Source: Macrosoma leucophasiata
Taxonomy: Eukaryota; Arthropoda; Insecta; Lepidoptera; Hedylidae
DNA length: 64,000 bases
NCBI GenBank assembly: GCA_036365455.1
Contig: JAWQUS010000023.1
Span: 1,488,001 to 1,552,000, forward strand
Direction: 5' to 3'
Shown: piece by piece, positions 54,835 through 64,000 of the stretch
Layout of the letters: every line of letters begins with the position of its first letter
Numbering within the stretch: the stretch's first letter is position 1
Translations under genes and position numbers: made by a program
The notes under the pieces: generated by a model
Seen by the model: the letters and a program-made list of their open reading frames with translations, nothing else
Told to the model about the DNA's origin: nothing
Databases searched by the model: none

Positions 54835-55017
54835 AACCGGAATCGATAATTATTGTAACCGATACATAGAATTTATTTTATGACGGACTTATAGGCCGCT
54901 CGGTCTGAGACTCCACTTCACCGGACAATCGACGAGCGCACAAGGCGCTACCCAAACATAGTGAGCAACGGACGCGGTGTTTTCAATTAATTTGTTTCCT
55001 TTTTTCAAAATTTGGCA
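54835..55017 (+). promoter_or_regulatory. Conserved leader and putative core promoter of gene 4
   Basis: Same arrangement as gene 3: CGGAATCGATAATTATTG, ACATAG (54864-54869), a block of about 90 bp, ACATAG (54956-54961), then TGAGCAACGGACGCGGTG and a leader nearly identical to that of gene 3. The function is inferred from conservation among the paralogues. Confidence 0.4.
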
Positions 55018-58000
55018 ATGTTTTTCAAATTGTTCCTTATTGGTGTTGTTTTGGAAACTTCAAATGCTGTCATATATCAACTCAATGGTGAGTTTATTTC
55101 AAATTTTAACAACATAAAATCTAAAAGACATTGGTGGTGTACAAATGGTTTAATTTAAATAAGCGCGTCGCTTCTTGTAAGCAGACTCTCTATATCAATT
55201 CCAACAACATTTGATCTACGACTTTTTATAATTAATAGTTTTTAAAATTCAAGTTTTTTCTATACAATATTTTTCTGCCTCTGAACTGGCATTTACTCTG
55301 AGCGTATACCACGCGCCTTGCCTAGGCAAATTATCGCCATGCACAATAATAGCATAAATTAAAAATCTCCGATAGCGAATATTTATTAAATCAACTCATT
55401 TCAGATACTGAATATGCAAGGATGCCTCCACTATATGCCATGGATCCTTATCAGCCTTGTATAGAGAAGGGTGGTGTGTACTGTGACGCTAACTTGCGTT
55501 TGTATTCTGACAAACCTAATGAGCTCTACACTATGATGAAGGTAATTTTGTTAACGATATCGAGGTAATAAATCCTTATTATTGATCAGTGATAAATATA
55601 GTTCATGACGTCACATGAGGTGACGAATATAGTTATACCTACATTACATTCATCTTTATTTAAATAACGACTACATAAATAATTAATCCCTGAAGCAGCA
55701 GATGGTCTAAGAACAATAAGAAATTTATTGTCATATTTTTCTAACGGCCTGATAAGAAATTCTCGGTTTGAAGATCTACTCACTAAAAATAATTAAACAA
55801 CAAAGCGATATACACTTCACGTTAAATTTTATCTTTTCAGGAATATTCAAAACATACTGTTAAACACTATGACTATTTCAATATAGACAGAGCTATATGT
55901 CTTACAACGTCGTGTAAAGAATATTTACATCAACATACACAATTAGATAATAAAGGTCTAAGTGACATCCTTGAGGTATGCCTTAATGATTCTATATGGA
56001 AACAGTACAAATTAATGGCAAAATTGAATAAATTATTTCACTGTGATAAATCTAGCCCTGAAATAGAAAAAGATGCATTGGACTGGTTCATGGCAGGTAT
56101 CTTTGGAAGTATTGTAATCGTTAACATTTTCGGAAGCTTTTACGACATCCTTGACGATAGAATCAAATTGAAAACTGCTGTTAATTTTGGTGAGTTCCTT
56201 CCTATAACATCATACGAGCTATTCACTTATTATACGCGTCAAGTACGCTTATTATAATAACATGTCATAACTCTGTATTTCTATTATCCATTATTACATT
56301 ATTACAAAAAATACCTAACCGGTATTTTTAATGTAATTAGGTACCTGTTATGTTGTTTGGTAGATAGAATTCAAAATTGATAGAGTGCTAATTGAAAGGA
56401 AAAAAAGGAAAATCTACCTCTATGGCGGTAAACACCTTCACACATCGACGACACAACGCAGCTTCGTACAACAGGCATTGACATAATTATAAGAAATATG
56501 CAGTAGGCATCTTACTTGACATGACTAAATCCTATTGATAGAATTTTTAATATGATACCCTTTTGTCAAAAACAAATGACTTAGGAATACGTGGATAATA
56601 ATGTAGCTATAAATACAATTGCGTTTCAGGTCAATATTTGATGTGTTTTTCAATAATCCGGAACACGAAGCAACTGTTCTCAAAAAAAAATACAGACCCG
56701 AGATTTCGCAGTATTCATGGATTTCACGGAATAAAGTAAGACAATGTTTTTACAGTAAATAATATTTTACTTATTCATAAAAAAATATTACTGACTAGTG
56801 GCTTGCGACGGCTTTGCACAGGCAGGCAGTTTTCTAATGGTGAAAGAATTTTTTAAATCGTTCCACTAGTTTTTGTGTGGGACGATTAGAAACATACAAA
56901 CAGAAACACATAATGTTTCCTCTTTATAATATTAGTCACACACACACATTCTAATGAAAGCGAACATGTTATGATATTAGTATAGTTTGGCCTTCACTTG
57001 CGCTTTTAAGAACTAGATAGAAACGGAATTGAAAAATTTGATGATTCACGTATCGGTTAAATATTATTTTTAAATTGGTATTTATTAATACCTATTGGAT
57101 TATTTTTATAAGTCGTTCTCTCAAGGTAGCTTATAACCCGACAATGCAAAAGTATCCTTGTAGACCAGTTTGGAATAAATTATTTACAAGGCGGGTGGAG
57201 GGGTCTCGCTGAGCATGATAAAATGTGACAGGGAGGAAGGGGGGTCCACGGCAACGTGACATTTGCAGTTCATTAAAACACTTTAAATTTACTCAGGGCG
57301 GGATCTTAGTTTTTGTGACGTATTCTTTTAGGGGGGTCACATACAGTGTGACACAGCGTGACAATTATTGTCTCCCTATTGTCACGCTGTGGACGGCCCC
57401 TTACTTTAGCTATATCAAATTTGTTAAAACATCTGTTTATTGTTAAATGTTTAAACTGAAATTAATTTTATGCAAATTTTAAAGCTAAGCTCAGAGGAAA
57501 CGGTGAAATCCGCCCTTAGTCTAGTTCAACATACAAGTAGCTATCAGTTTCCGCAGTGAGGAGGTGCTTTCGCAGTAAATATAAACTAACTGGTGGTAGA
57601 GTGCCAGTGTAATAACTGGAGGGCGTAGGCAGCATTACCTAACCTCATCTCGCCTTCATCTAACGATTGCTCGCGACCTTCACCAGGACATCGGTCCACC
57701 TCGTGGGGAGCCGCACCAAGCTTCGTCTTCCGGTATACGGTCGCCACTCCAGAACTCTCCTTCCCGAACGGCGGGCAGTTCTGCAAGCTATGTGCCCTGC
57801 CCACTGCCACTTGAGTTTCGCTATTCGGTGGGCTAAGTCGGTTACTTTGATACTTATTACCTAACCTATCTGCCGCTAAATGGCTAATGTGCTCCGGTTA
57901 GATGGTAATGTATGGTCCCGTAATAACTATCACAGATACACCTTTGGTCTCAGGAGTGGCAACGCATCTGTATTTTGATCTCTGGTTTTTATGTAGATGT

Positions 58001-61000
58001 CTATAGTCTATCACTTAACATTAATGCGAGCTGCAAGCTTGTTTGTCATCATCCTTACATTAAAAAAAAACATGTATTAAAGATAAATTTGCTTGCAGTT
58101 GGTATGGTAAAAGTTATTCGTACGACCTAATCGAATAGCACGACAACTTATATTCTTCATATGAAAAGACATACTTCATTAATTATGTTAAATTGCGCAG
58201 GTTTACAAGAAATTAAATGAAATAATGTTTATTTGATTCTCCACAAATTAAAACTTAAGACTTAAGGTTACAAAAATATGAGGTATATCTATTAAAATTA
58301 TTTGTGGAGACTGATACCTGAACTAGGATTCCCTGTGCTACAGGTACCAGGCCTCCAACATCGAACTTATGATACATGTATAAGGTTTATTTAGTTAAAG
58401 TGGAGACTGACAAACATGGGAAAGAATTTATACTTACAACTCAATAAATAAATAAGCGGTGGTTACATTTGAATGACTTGGTGTATGAATGTGGTGTGTG
58501 ACAAGTAACGGTGTGTTCACCATGTTATCATATTGTTTCAGAACCTTAGTAATGTTTTGTGTTATTTACTCTCACGCGATTTTTCTGATTGCCTCGGGAT
58601 ATACTGCTGACCCACATACTTATGAGAAGGTAAGCAATAACGGTAACTTCCACTGATTTTTTGACGAGCAAACTGATTTTGATGGTTAAGCCGGTTTTGC
58701 AACGTGATGATAGGTATTTATTTGCAATGGGTATTCATTTTTCGCAATCACACATGCGAGTGAACTTTAGAAAATAAAGAAAAAAAAAATCCCACACTGT
58801 GTGGGACTTCGGTAGCTTAGTGGTGAAACGACTGGACTGGTTATCTCGAGGTCGCAGGTTCGATGCCTGCCCGAAGTCAAATTTTTCTTTCCCTTTTTTC
58901 TTTAATTTCTTAAGTATTTATTTTTTTTTTTTAATTATACGTCATAATACAAAGTGAACACATTGCACGTCATGGGAGTCACCGGTGGGTGACAGCGCGT
59001 GATAAGCTCGTGTTTCTTTACTGAGCCTGGGTTGCACCAAGAAATAATTTGTTAAAGTTAAAGTCATTTCACATCCTTCTCAAATTTTAACAGATTTTCT
59101 TTAAGAGAAGGATGTATATTTATTTTTATTTATTTATTAAGAAAAGTTACAAAAACAATTCAAATGTAGCTACAAAAATGCCACAAAACCCTTAGGTTTG
59201 GGTTTGTCCTGGCACCTTTACATTCGAAGCTCTAATAATATTTAAATACTGTTGAAACATATCTTTAAAGCTAATTAGGTATATTACAATATTCTCGAGA
59301 GCGATATAAAATTTAACAAGGATAAGGTAATTAGTTATCAACAGAACCTTAAAATATATACTTAACACTAAGAAAATCCTACACATACACTATCAAGTGC
59401 GGTACGGGAAAAGGTGTAGGTACCTATCAGTCAATAAACATGATTTAAACAACATCATAAATACCTTATGTCTATGTGCATGCGCAACGAGTGCATCGCG
59501 CATCGCTTCGCATCCAATGAATTGAAACCAGTTTTAATTGCAACCTTATACAGGTTGCTCCAGTGTTTGATTTCTATTAACTAGGTATATTAAAGATAGA
59601 TTAAGATGAGTTTGGAAGTTAATGACTGCTTAAGTTGTACTATTTGTGTCTAATAAAATATAAATGATTTACAATTATAAATTATATTGATTATGTATTA
59701 TAATAAAGTTGTTTTCACTAAAGTTCATTTTCAATGTTTTGTATATAATGTCGTTTTAACTTACGTTTTACATTCGTATGATTCAGTGTGTCTCTCAAAT
59801 CAACAGGTATTTTGTTATATAATCTTGCTAAAATATATTCAGATGTTCGTCTACCATAGAAATTTGTACGTTTAGCGATTGTTATCATATCTTTCCTGCT
59901 GACTTGCCTTGTATAAATGTTATGATTGATAGGATTCAAAAAACGTTGCGTTCGCAGGTACTGTTCAGTGAACGTATATTCAACGTTCTCATGCACACCG
60001 GTGCATTATTTGTTTACTGTCAGATTATACCGATAATCTGACAGTAAACAAATAAAGCACGATACAGTCTGTCATTTTAAAAAATGACAGATTGTTTTGC
60101 ATCGGTAATAAACGCTATGGCTACTGCCCTCCGGTCCGCTGCGGCCGCCGGCCGGTGGCCCGTGTTTGCTCTATGCACTTAAGAGAGGCACGGTCGGCCT
60201 AATCTTCGGATTCTGACGCAATTGTGACGTCTGTTTTCAAAATTATTGTCCGTTAACCGACTTGCAGACATAGAGCAACACGGAGGGGAGTAGTTTCCCC
60301 TCTGCCAAAGTACAAGACCAAATGATCTTACGCCTGTCGCCTAGATGTTTAAATGTGTGCGTGAAATTGTTTCTGTATTTTGTTAAAGGCAAGGTGTGAG
60401 TTTCGTAGTAATAGACGATTTTTGTAGTGTGCGTGTGTGTCGCACGCATTTCCCCCCGCAAAAATTGACAGGCTATTTTGCATCGGTAATACACGTTATG
60501 GCTACTCCCCTCCAGTCCGCCGCGACCAGTGGACCGCGTTGCTCTATGCTTACAGACAACCATTTTTCAAGACAGCAACAATTTATTCTTTTTTATTTAA
60601 CTATAATGGTTATTGTTTTATATTATTTTGCTTTAACACATGCTTGTGATTTATATTTTAAAGAAAAATGGAAAGAAAAATTTGACTTCAGACGAGACTC
60701 GAACTCGCGGCCACTGGGAATGGGCCCGATTTGTCAAATCTTTCCTTCACATTTACTGCATTGCCCCGTGGTGGCAGCAGCGCCATCCATTGCCAAACTA
60801 TACTAGTTAGGCAACCGATATAATATACTTTGCAGTTTATTGAATATCGTAAAGAAGTCGCTTTTACCATTAATAATTGTTTTATATTATTTTACATTAA
60901 CACATGCTTGTGATATATATTTTAAAGAAAAATGGAAAGAAAAATTTTACTTCAGGTGAGACTCGAACTCGCGGCCACTGGGAATCTAGTCCAGCCGCTC

Positions 61001-62811
61001 TTCCTAGGACTAGATTCCCAGTGGCCGCGAGTTCGAGTCTCGCCTGAAGTCAAATTTTTCTTTCCATTTTTCTTTAAAATATATAATGGTTATTAATATG
61101 CTGTGCTTGCTTGTTATTATTATTAATATTATTAAAAAATTATGACAGTGAATTTTTACGATGCGCGCACACCGACAGATAAAAGTCGCAATCTGAAAAT
61201 ATTTACTAAACAGATAGAAACAACAGTCGGAAGAAAAAAGAAATATTTCTGGTATAAATATATTGGATTGTTACGTTAAAGAAGTTAATTGACTTCTTAC
61301 GTGCGTGCATACTTACACTGATTTTTAAATATAATTTCAGGCATACGAACATCCCTTCCATCGGCTGCATTTTGGCGGCTTAGTGCTGGTACAAATTTTC
61401 TTCGTGTTATCAGGATTCCTCTTGACTTATCTTTTGCAAATACGATCTGAGGAGTACAACATCTCATGGAGTTCAGTGCCGAAGATCATATTCTTAAGAT
61501 GGCTGAGGTATTATGTATACTTTTTATAGTGTACTAAAAATAAATAAAAGATAAAATACGCTTACACTCACAGCCCCACAGTACACACCGAAACAAATAT
61601 CTGTAGGCAATACAAATATTTGTTCCGGTGCGGGGATCGGACCCGCGACCGTTTCATTCGAAGGGTCGCGCGTCATCTCACATCGCTGGACTAACCGCGT
61701 CGTCATGAATAGTAGTCCTACGCAGTTTGTTTTAAGGGTTCCGTACAAAGAACTCATATAAATGTAGCACGTAAGGCCTAAAACAATCGTGACATAAATC
61801 GTCGCACTGACTATTTAATATACTTAGAGTATGCTATCCTTGCATATTGGACTTATTACAATTTTTTTTTTTAATAAAATAAAATACGCTTACACTCTAA
61901 GCCCCACAGTAGGGATAAACCTGTGTCGTGGGTGCCGTTGTACACATACAACACATACACAAATATCCAGACCCGAAACAAATATCTGTAGGCCATACAA
62001 ACATTTGTCCCGGTTCGGGGATCGAACCCGCGACCCTTCGAATCAAACGGTCATCTCACACCGCTGGACTAACCGGGTCGTCAAAAATTATAAACATCAT
62101 TCGATTTAAAATATTTAAATGAATGTCTTCGGAGATAAGTCGCGTCTTATAATTCACCTTAGCCCAAAGTAAATATTCCATTATTATTACACTACCCTTA
62201 GTGTAATAACATTTAGGGAAATGTTTAATGGGGGTCGCCCTAATTAGGTCCCTAACTCCCTAGTTAGAGCCTTAATTAGGGCGACTGGAGCGGCCCGGTC
62301 AGTCTATCGCCCTAACACACAGAACAAATATGAACAGTATGGAAACTACGCACAAAACGTTCAAAACGGCATACTTACTAGCGAGTGACTCGGAGCTGCA
62401 GCATCGCGAGAACCGCTTAGGGGTCTCGTTAATGCACATGTTTGTGTGATTGTGCCGTTTCAATGTTTTGTACGTAGTTTCCATACTGTGCATATTTGTA
62501 CTGTGACTGAGTTAGGGCCCTGTCGACCGGATAGTGTAATAAGCGGCAACCCGGTGCGAGGCCACGCCCACCCTTTCTGCCGGACCTTGAATACCGTGTC
62601 GTGTAACAACCTTTTGTTTCAGATTAACAACAACGTATGCTTTATTGGTGGGATTCCTGGCAACTTGGATGCGGCATCTCGGTTCTGGTCCGTTGTGGGA
62701 TAGAAATGTGGTGAATGCGCCCGTGGCTGAATGCAGGCAATATTGGTGGAGTCACCTTGTGTTTATCAACAATTATATACCAAACAACAAGTTCTGCGCG
62801 TATCAGACTTG
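55018..62811 (+). CDS. NRF-domain acyltransferase-3 membrane protein, gene 4 (3' part outside window)
   Basis: Seven exons lie in the window: 55018-55087, 55405-55541, 55841-56189, 56630-56735, 58542-58629, 61341-61507 and 62623-62811. They give 1106 nt (368 complete codons) with the same lengths and phases as gene 2. Exons 8-12 should lie beyond 64000. The start (MFFKLFLIGVVLE) differs from gene 3 by one residue and is a signal peptide. The six NRF-domain Cys are kept. The helix near residues 150-170, the Lys-x10-His motif across exons 4-5 and FFVLSGFLLTY in exon 6 are all present. No stop or frameshift is seen. Intron 5 (58630-61340) is unlike that of genes 2 and 3 and holds SINE palindromes and two MITEs. 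Substrate and expression are unknown. Confidence 0.9.
56760..56945. repeat. CTAG-GGCTTTGCACAG dispersed repeat
   Basis: CTAGTGGCTTGCGACGGCTTTGCA to CCTCTTTATAATATTAGT. The same unit is at 39815-40030, with further scraps at 6938-7010, 48300-48345 and 63728-63760. This is a common Lepidoptera intron repeat of uncertain class. Confidence 0.55.
57588..58070 (+). repeat. Diverged poly(A)-tailed repeat split by an RTE fragment
   Basis: The head 57588-57635 and tail 57863-58070 (A-run at 58062) surround the minus-strand RTE piece. In gene 4 intron 4. Confidence 0.6.
57636..57862 (-). mobile_element. Second RTE-like family, C-terminal fragment, copy 3
   Basis: The minus-strand frame reads VTDLAHRIAKLKWQWAGHIA, RRSGRRVLEWRPYTGRRSLV and LPTRWTDVLVKVASNR then stop. 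It is inserted in a poly(A)-type repeat (flanks 57585-57635 and 57863-58070) in gene 4 intron 4. Confidence 0.8.
58790..58922 (+). repeat. tRNA-derived SINE B, full-length
   Basis: GACTTCGGTAGCTTAGTGGT (A-box), GGTTCGATGCC (B-box) and the body AGTCAAATTTTTCTTTCC. No CCA and poor arms, so it is not a functional tRNA. In gene 4 intron 5. Confidence 0.75.
60060..60175. mobile_element. ATAGAGCAAC MITE, copy 5 (right half)
   Basis: Only the right part is left: AATGACAG...CGGTAATAAACGCTATGG and the terminus ending CGTGTTTGCTCTATG. It is preceded by a short palindrome at about 60018-60050. Confidence 0.6.
60270..60549. mobile_element. ATAGAGCAAC MITE, copy 6 (gene 4 intron 5)
   Basis: The inverted termini are flanked by TTGCAGAC (60262-60269) and TTACAGAC (60550-60557), an 8-bp duplication with one change. 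This agrees with copy 3 on element borders. Part of the left terminus is deleted. Confidence 0.75.
60661..60832 (-). repeat. SINE B with flanking unit, reverse
   Basis: The complement of the unit whose centre is the 8899-9029 spacer. It includes ACTCGAACTCGCGGCC and GCGCCATCCATTGCC. Confidence 0.65.
60921..61078. repeat. SINE B near-perfect palindrome (72-bp arms, 14-nt loop)
   Basis: Arms 60921-60992 and 61007-61078 differ at two positions only. The arm is the SINE B body plus the tRNA-like B-box half. Transcribed, it would form a long hairpin in gene 4 intron 5. Confidence 0.88.
61545..61705 (-). repeat. tRNA-derived SINE C, copy 1
   Basis: The complement has GCGGTTAGTCCAGCGATGTG (A-box) and GGTCCGATCCC (B-box), and ends in AGTGTAAGCGTATTTTATC. 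It starts 38 bp after exon 6 of gene 4. Confidence 0.7.
61882..62085 (-). repeat. tRNA-derived SINE C, copy 2
   Basis: The complement has CGGTTAGTCCAGCGGTGTGA and GGTTCGATCCCCGAACC. It is the best tRNA-like head of the family. A partial copy is at 39555-39690. Confidence 0.7.
62190..62612. mobile_element. Relative of the 1894-2091 TIR element, rearranged, gene 4 intron 6
   Basis: The left part carries ATTACACTACCC and a small palindrome around CCTAATTAGG. The right part carries GTGTAATAAGCGGCAACCCG and ends GAATACCGTGTCGTGTAAC, directly before the exon 7 acceptor of gene 4. About 230 bp of unrelated sequence sits between the two parts. Confidence 0.5.
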
Positions 62812-62847
62812 GTAAGTGAAGTTGGTCTGGATCTGGTACGGAATCTT

Positions 62848-63026
62848 TAGATGAAGAGTTTGTTTGCTTGAGCGCGCTAATCGGAACTACTGTCCGCTTT
62901 GAAAAGATATTTCTGTGTTAGATAGCCCATTTATTTTTACTAATATTAAAAGATGAAGAGTTTGTTTGCTTGAGCGCGCTAATCTCAGGAACTACTATCC
63001 GCTTTGAAAAGATGTCTGTGTTAGAT
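62848..63026 (+). repeat. Direct duplication of ~75 bp
   Basis: GATGAAGAGTTTGTTTGCTT...GTGTTAGAT occurs at 62852-62925 and 62953-63026 with a few changes. In gene 4 intron 7. Confidence 0.7.
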
Positions 63027-63164
63027 ATTTATTTCGGAAGGTTATAAGCTATATATCATCCCGCTAAGTCCAATAGGAGCGGAAAACCAATGAAGTATGT
63101 GTCAAAATCGGGGGATTTTGTTCCTTTTTTTTTGTACATTGATATACAAGCGGCGCAAATACAG

Positions 63165-63370
63165 TAGTCTTTCAGATGATTACCATGGGGTCCCAGTGCT
63201 TGTCTCCTATTTGGAGACATTACGAAGCGATTAGTCGACACTTCCCGTGACCAGAGGGCCAATATTTCGGTCAGAGAATAAGCATTGCCATTCAACCTGG
63301 CAATGCTGCCAGCCTTCTGGGCACTTTGCCACAGTACGACGGCGATGTGGATTTTTTTGATGCATAACTG
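63165..63370 (+). mobile_element. Non-LTR retrotransposon C-terminus, copy 2
   Basis: The frame gives GQRISIAIQPGNAASLLGTL ending DVDFFDA and stop at 63366. It is broken upstream. It lies in gene 4 intron 7. Confidence 0.65.
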
Positions 63371-63821
63371 CTTTATTTATTTATTTTAAGATAATTTGTT
63401 TAAGGTTTGTATAAAAAATATTAATAAAGCAGTAAAATTTCTTGTGTAGGTATGACAAAATTGTTTTCGTTTAAAAGTTAAAAAAGTCCGCTACAGGTTA
63501 GCTTACTATAACCTTTTTTATGCTAGCCAAATTTGTTCTAAAATAATGCATTATTAGCGAAGGTGGTTTATAAACATGATAAAATGTGAATCCTTATACA
63601 AATAAATACGTTATACATCACAAGTATTTAATTATGGACATCATTCGATTTGAATGAATGATCATTTTATTTTTTAATGAATGTCTTGGGAGATAAGTTG
63701 CGTGTTAAAATGCGCGTTAGCCCAAAGTACGCAGACGAAGTCGCGAGCGGAAGCTAGTAAATAAATAAGGTTAGATTCAACAAGGTTATATATAGAGAAG
63801 ACACCGGGAACAGATGTAATG

Positions 63822-64000
63822 TATACCCCGTAATAACTATCACAGAGACATGATCAACTAAGGTGTCAGGGGTGGTAACGCATCTGTATTTTGACTACTG
63901 GTACAAATCTAGATAAAAATTCTTTACTTTAAGATTACAGGAAACCCCCAATAAGTAGTCTATACCATTTTTTTTTTGTAATAAAAGTGGCAAACAAGCA
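63822..64000. repeat. Poly(A)-tailed repeat pieces at the right edge
   Basis: 63822-63900 is a diverged plus-oriented middle part (TAATAACTATCACAGAGACA...TCTGTATTTTGA). 63968-64000 starts a minus-oriented copy (T-run, GTGGCAAACAAGCA) cut by the window. Confidence 0.6.

Overview
This is eukaryotic, AT-rich, intron-rich DNA that is very probably from a moth or butterfly (Lepidoptera). The evidence is short GT-AG introns packed with insect-type mobile DNA: mariner, RTE-like and jockey-like fragments, tRNA-derived SINEs, TA-target MITEs and a poly(A)-tailed ~290-bp repeat in more than 20 copies. The species cannot be named from the sequence.

The only host genes I can support are four paralogues of one family: a nose-resistant-to-fluoxetine (NRF) N-terminal domain joined to a multi-pass acyltransferase-3 membrane domain. 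Gene 1 is on the minus strand. Its exon 1 is at 17398-17467, it reads leftward, and it leaves the window after exon 8 at 919. Genes 2 (22247-39044), 3 (40638-54079) and 4 (55018 to beyond the right end) lie head-to-tail on the plus strand. Genes 1 and 2 are head-to-head. I assembled every exon by hand. All four copies share the same exon order, the same intron phases and almost the same exon lengths (gene 2: 70, 137, 349, 106, 88, 167, 189, 171, 145, 187, 143 and 129 bp). Gene 2 is complete and encodes 626 residues. Gene 3 has a 14-bp net gain in exon 11 that brings in an in-frame TAG. Genes 1 and 4 are cut by the window edges.

Gene 3 looks like a mosaic. Its promoter, exons 1-2 and introns 1-2 match gene 4, while everything from exon 3 onward, including fossil retrotransposons in introns 6 and 11, matches gene 2. 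Because genes 2 and 3 have alignable introns, each acts as an empty-site control for the other. This dates several insertions as later than the duplication: a 643-bp GC-rich retroelement in gene 2 intron 8, a mariner in gene 3 intron 5, a pogo-like element in gene 3 intron 9, a TA-MITE in gene 3 intron 10, and a nested insertion in gene 2 intron 4.

Two mobile elements deserve most attention. The first is the GC-rich insert at 36518-37160. It has a 13-bp target duplication and an A-rich 3' end, and its first 80 nt can fold as an HDV-ribozyme-like double pseudoknot. The second is a 4.16-kb element at 11820-15981 with identical 28-bp terminal inverted repeats and a 4-bp target duplication. It contains a decayed Lys/Glu-rich coding remnant and has been invaded by an RTE fragment and a mariner.

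The four genes probably act separately as membrane proteins with an extracytoplasmic Cys-rich head. Their substrates are unknown. No other host protein-coding gene, functional tRNA, rRNA or CRISPR array was found.
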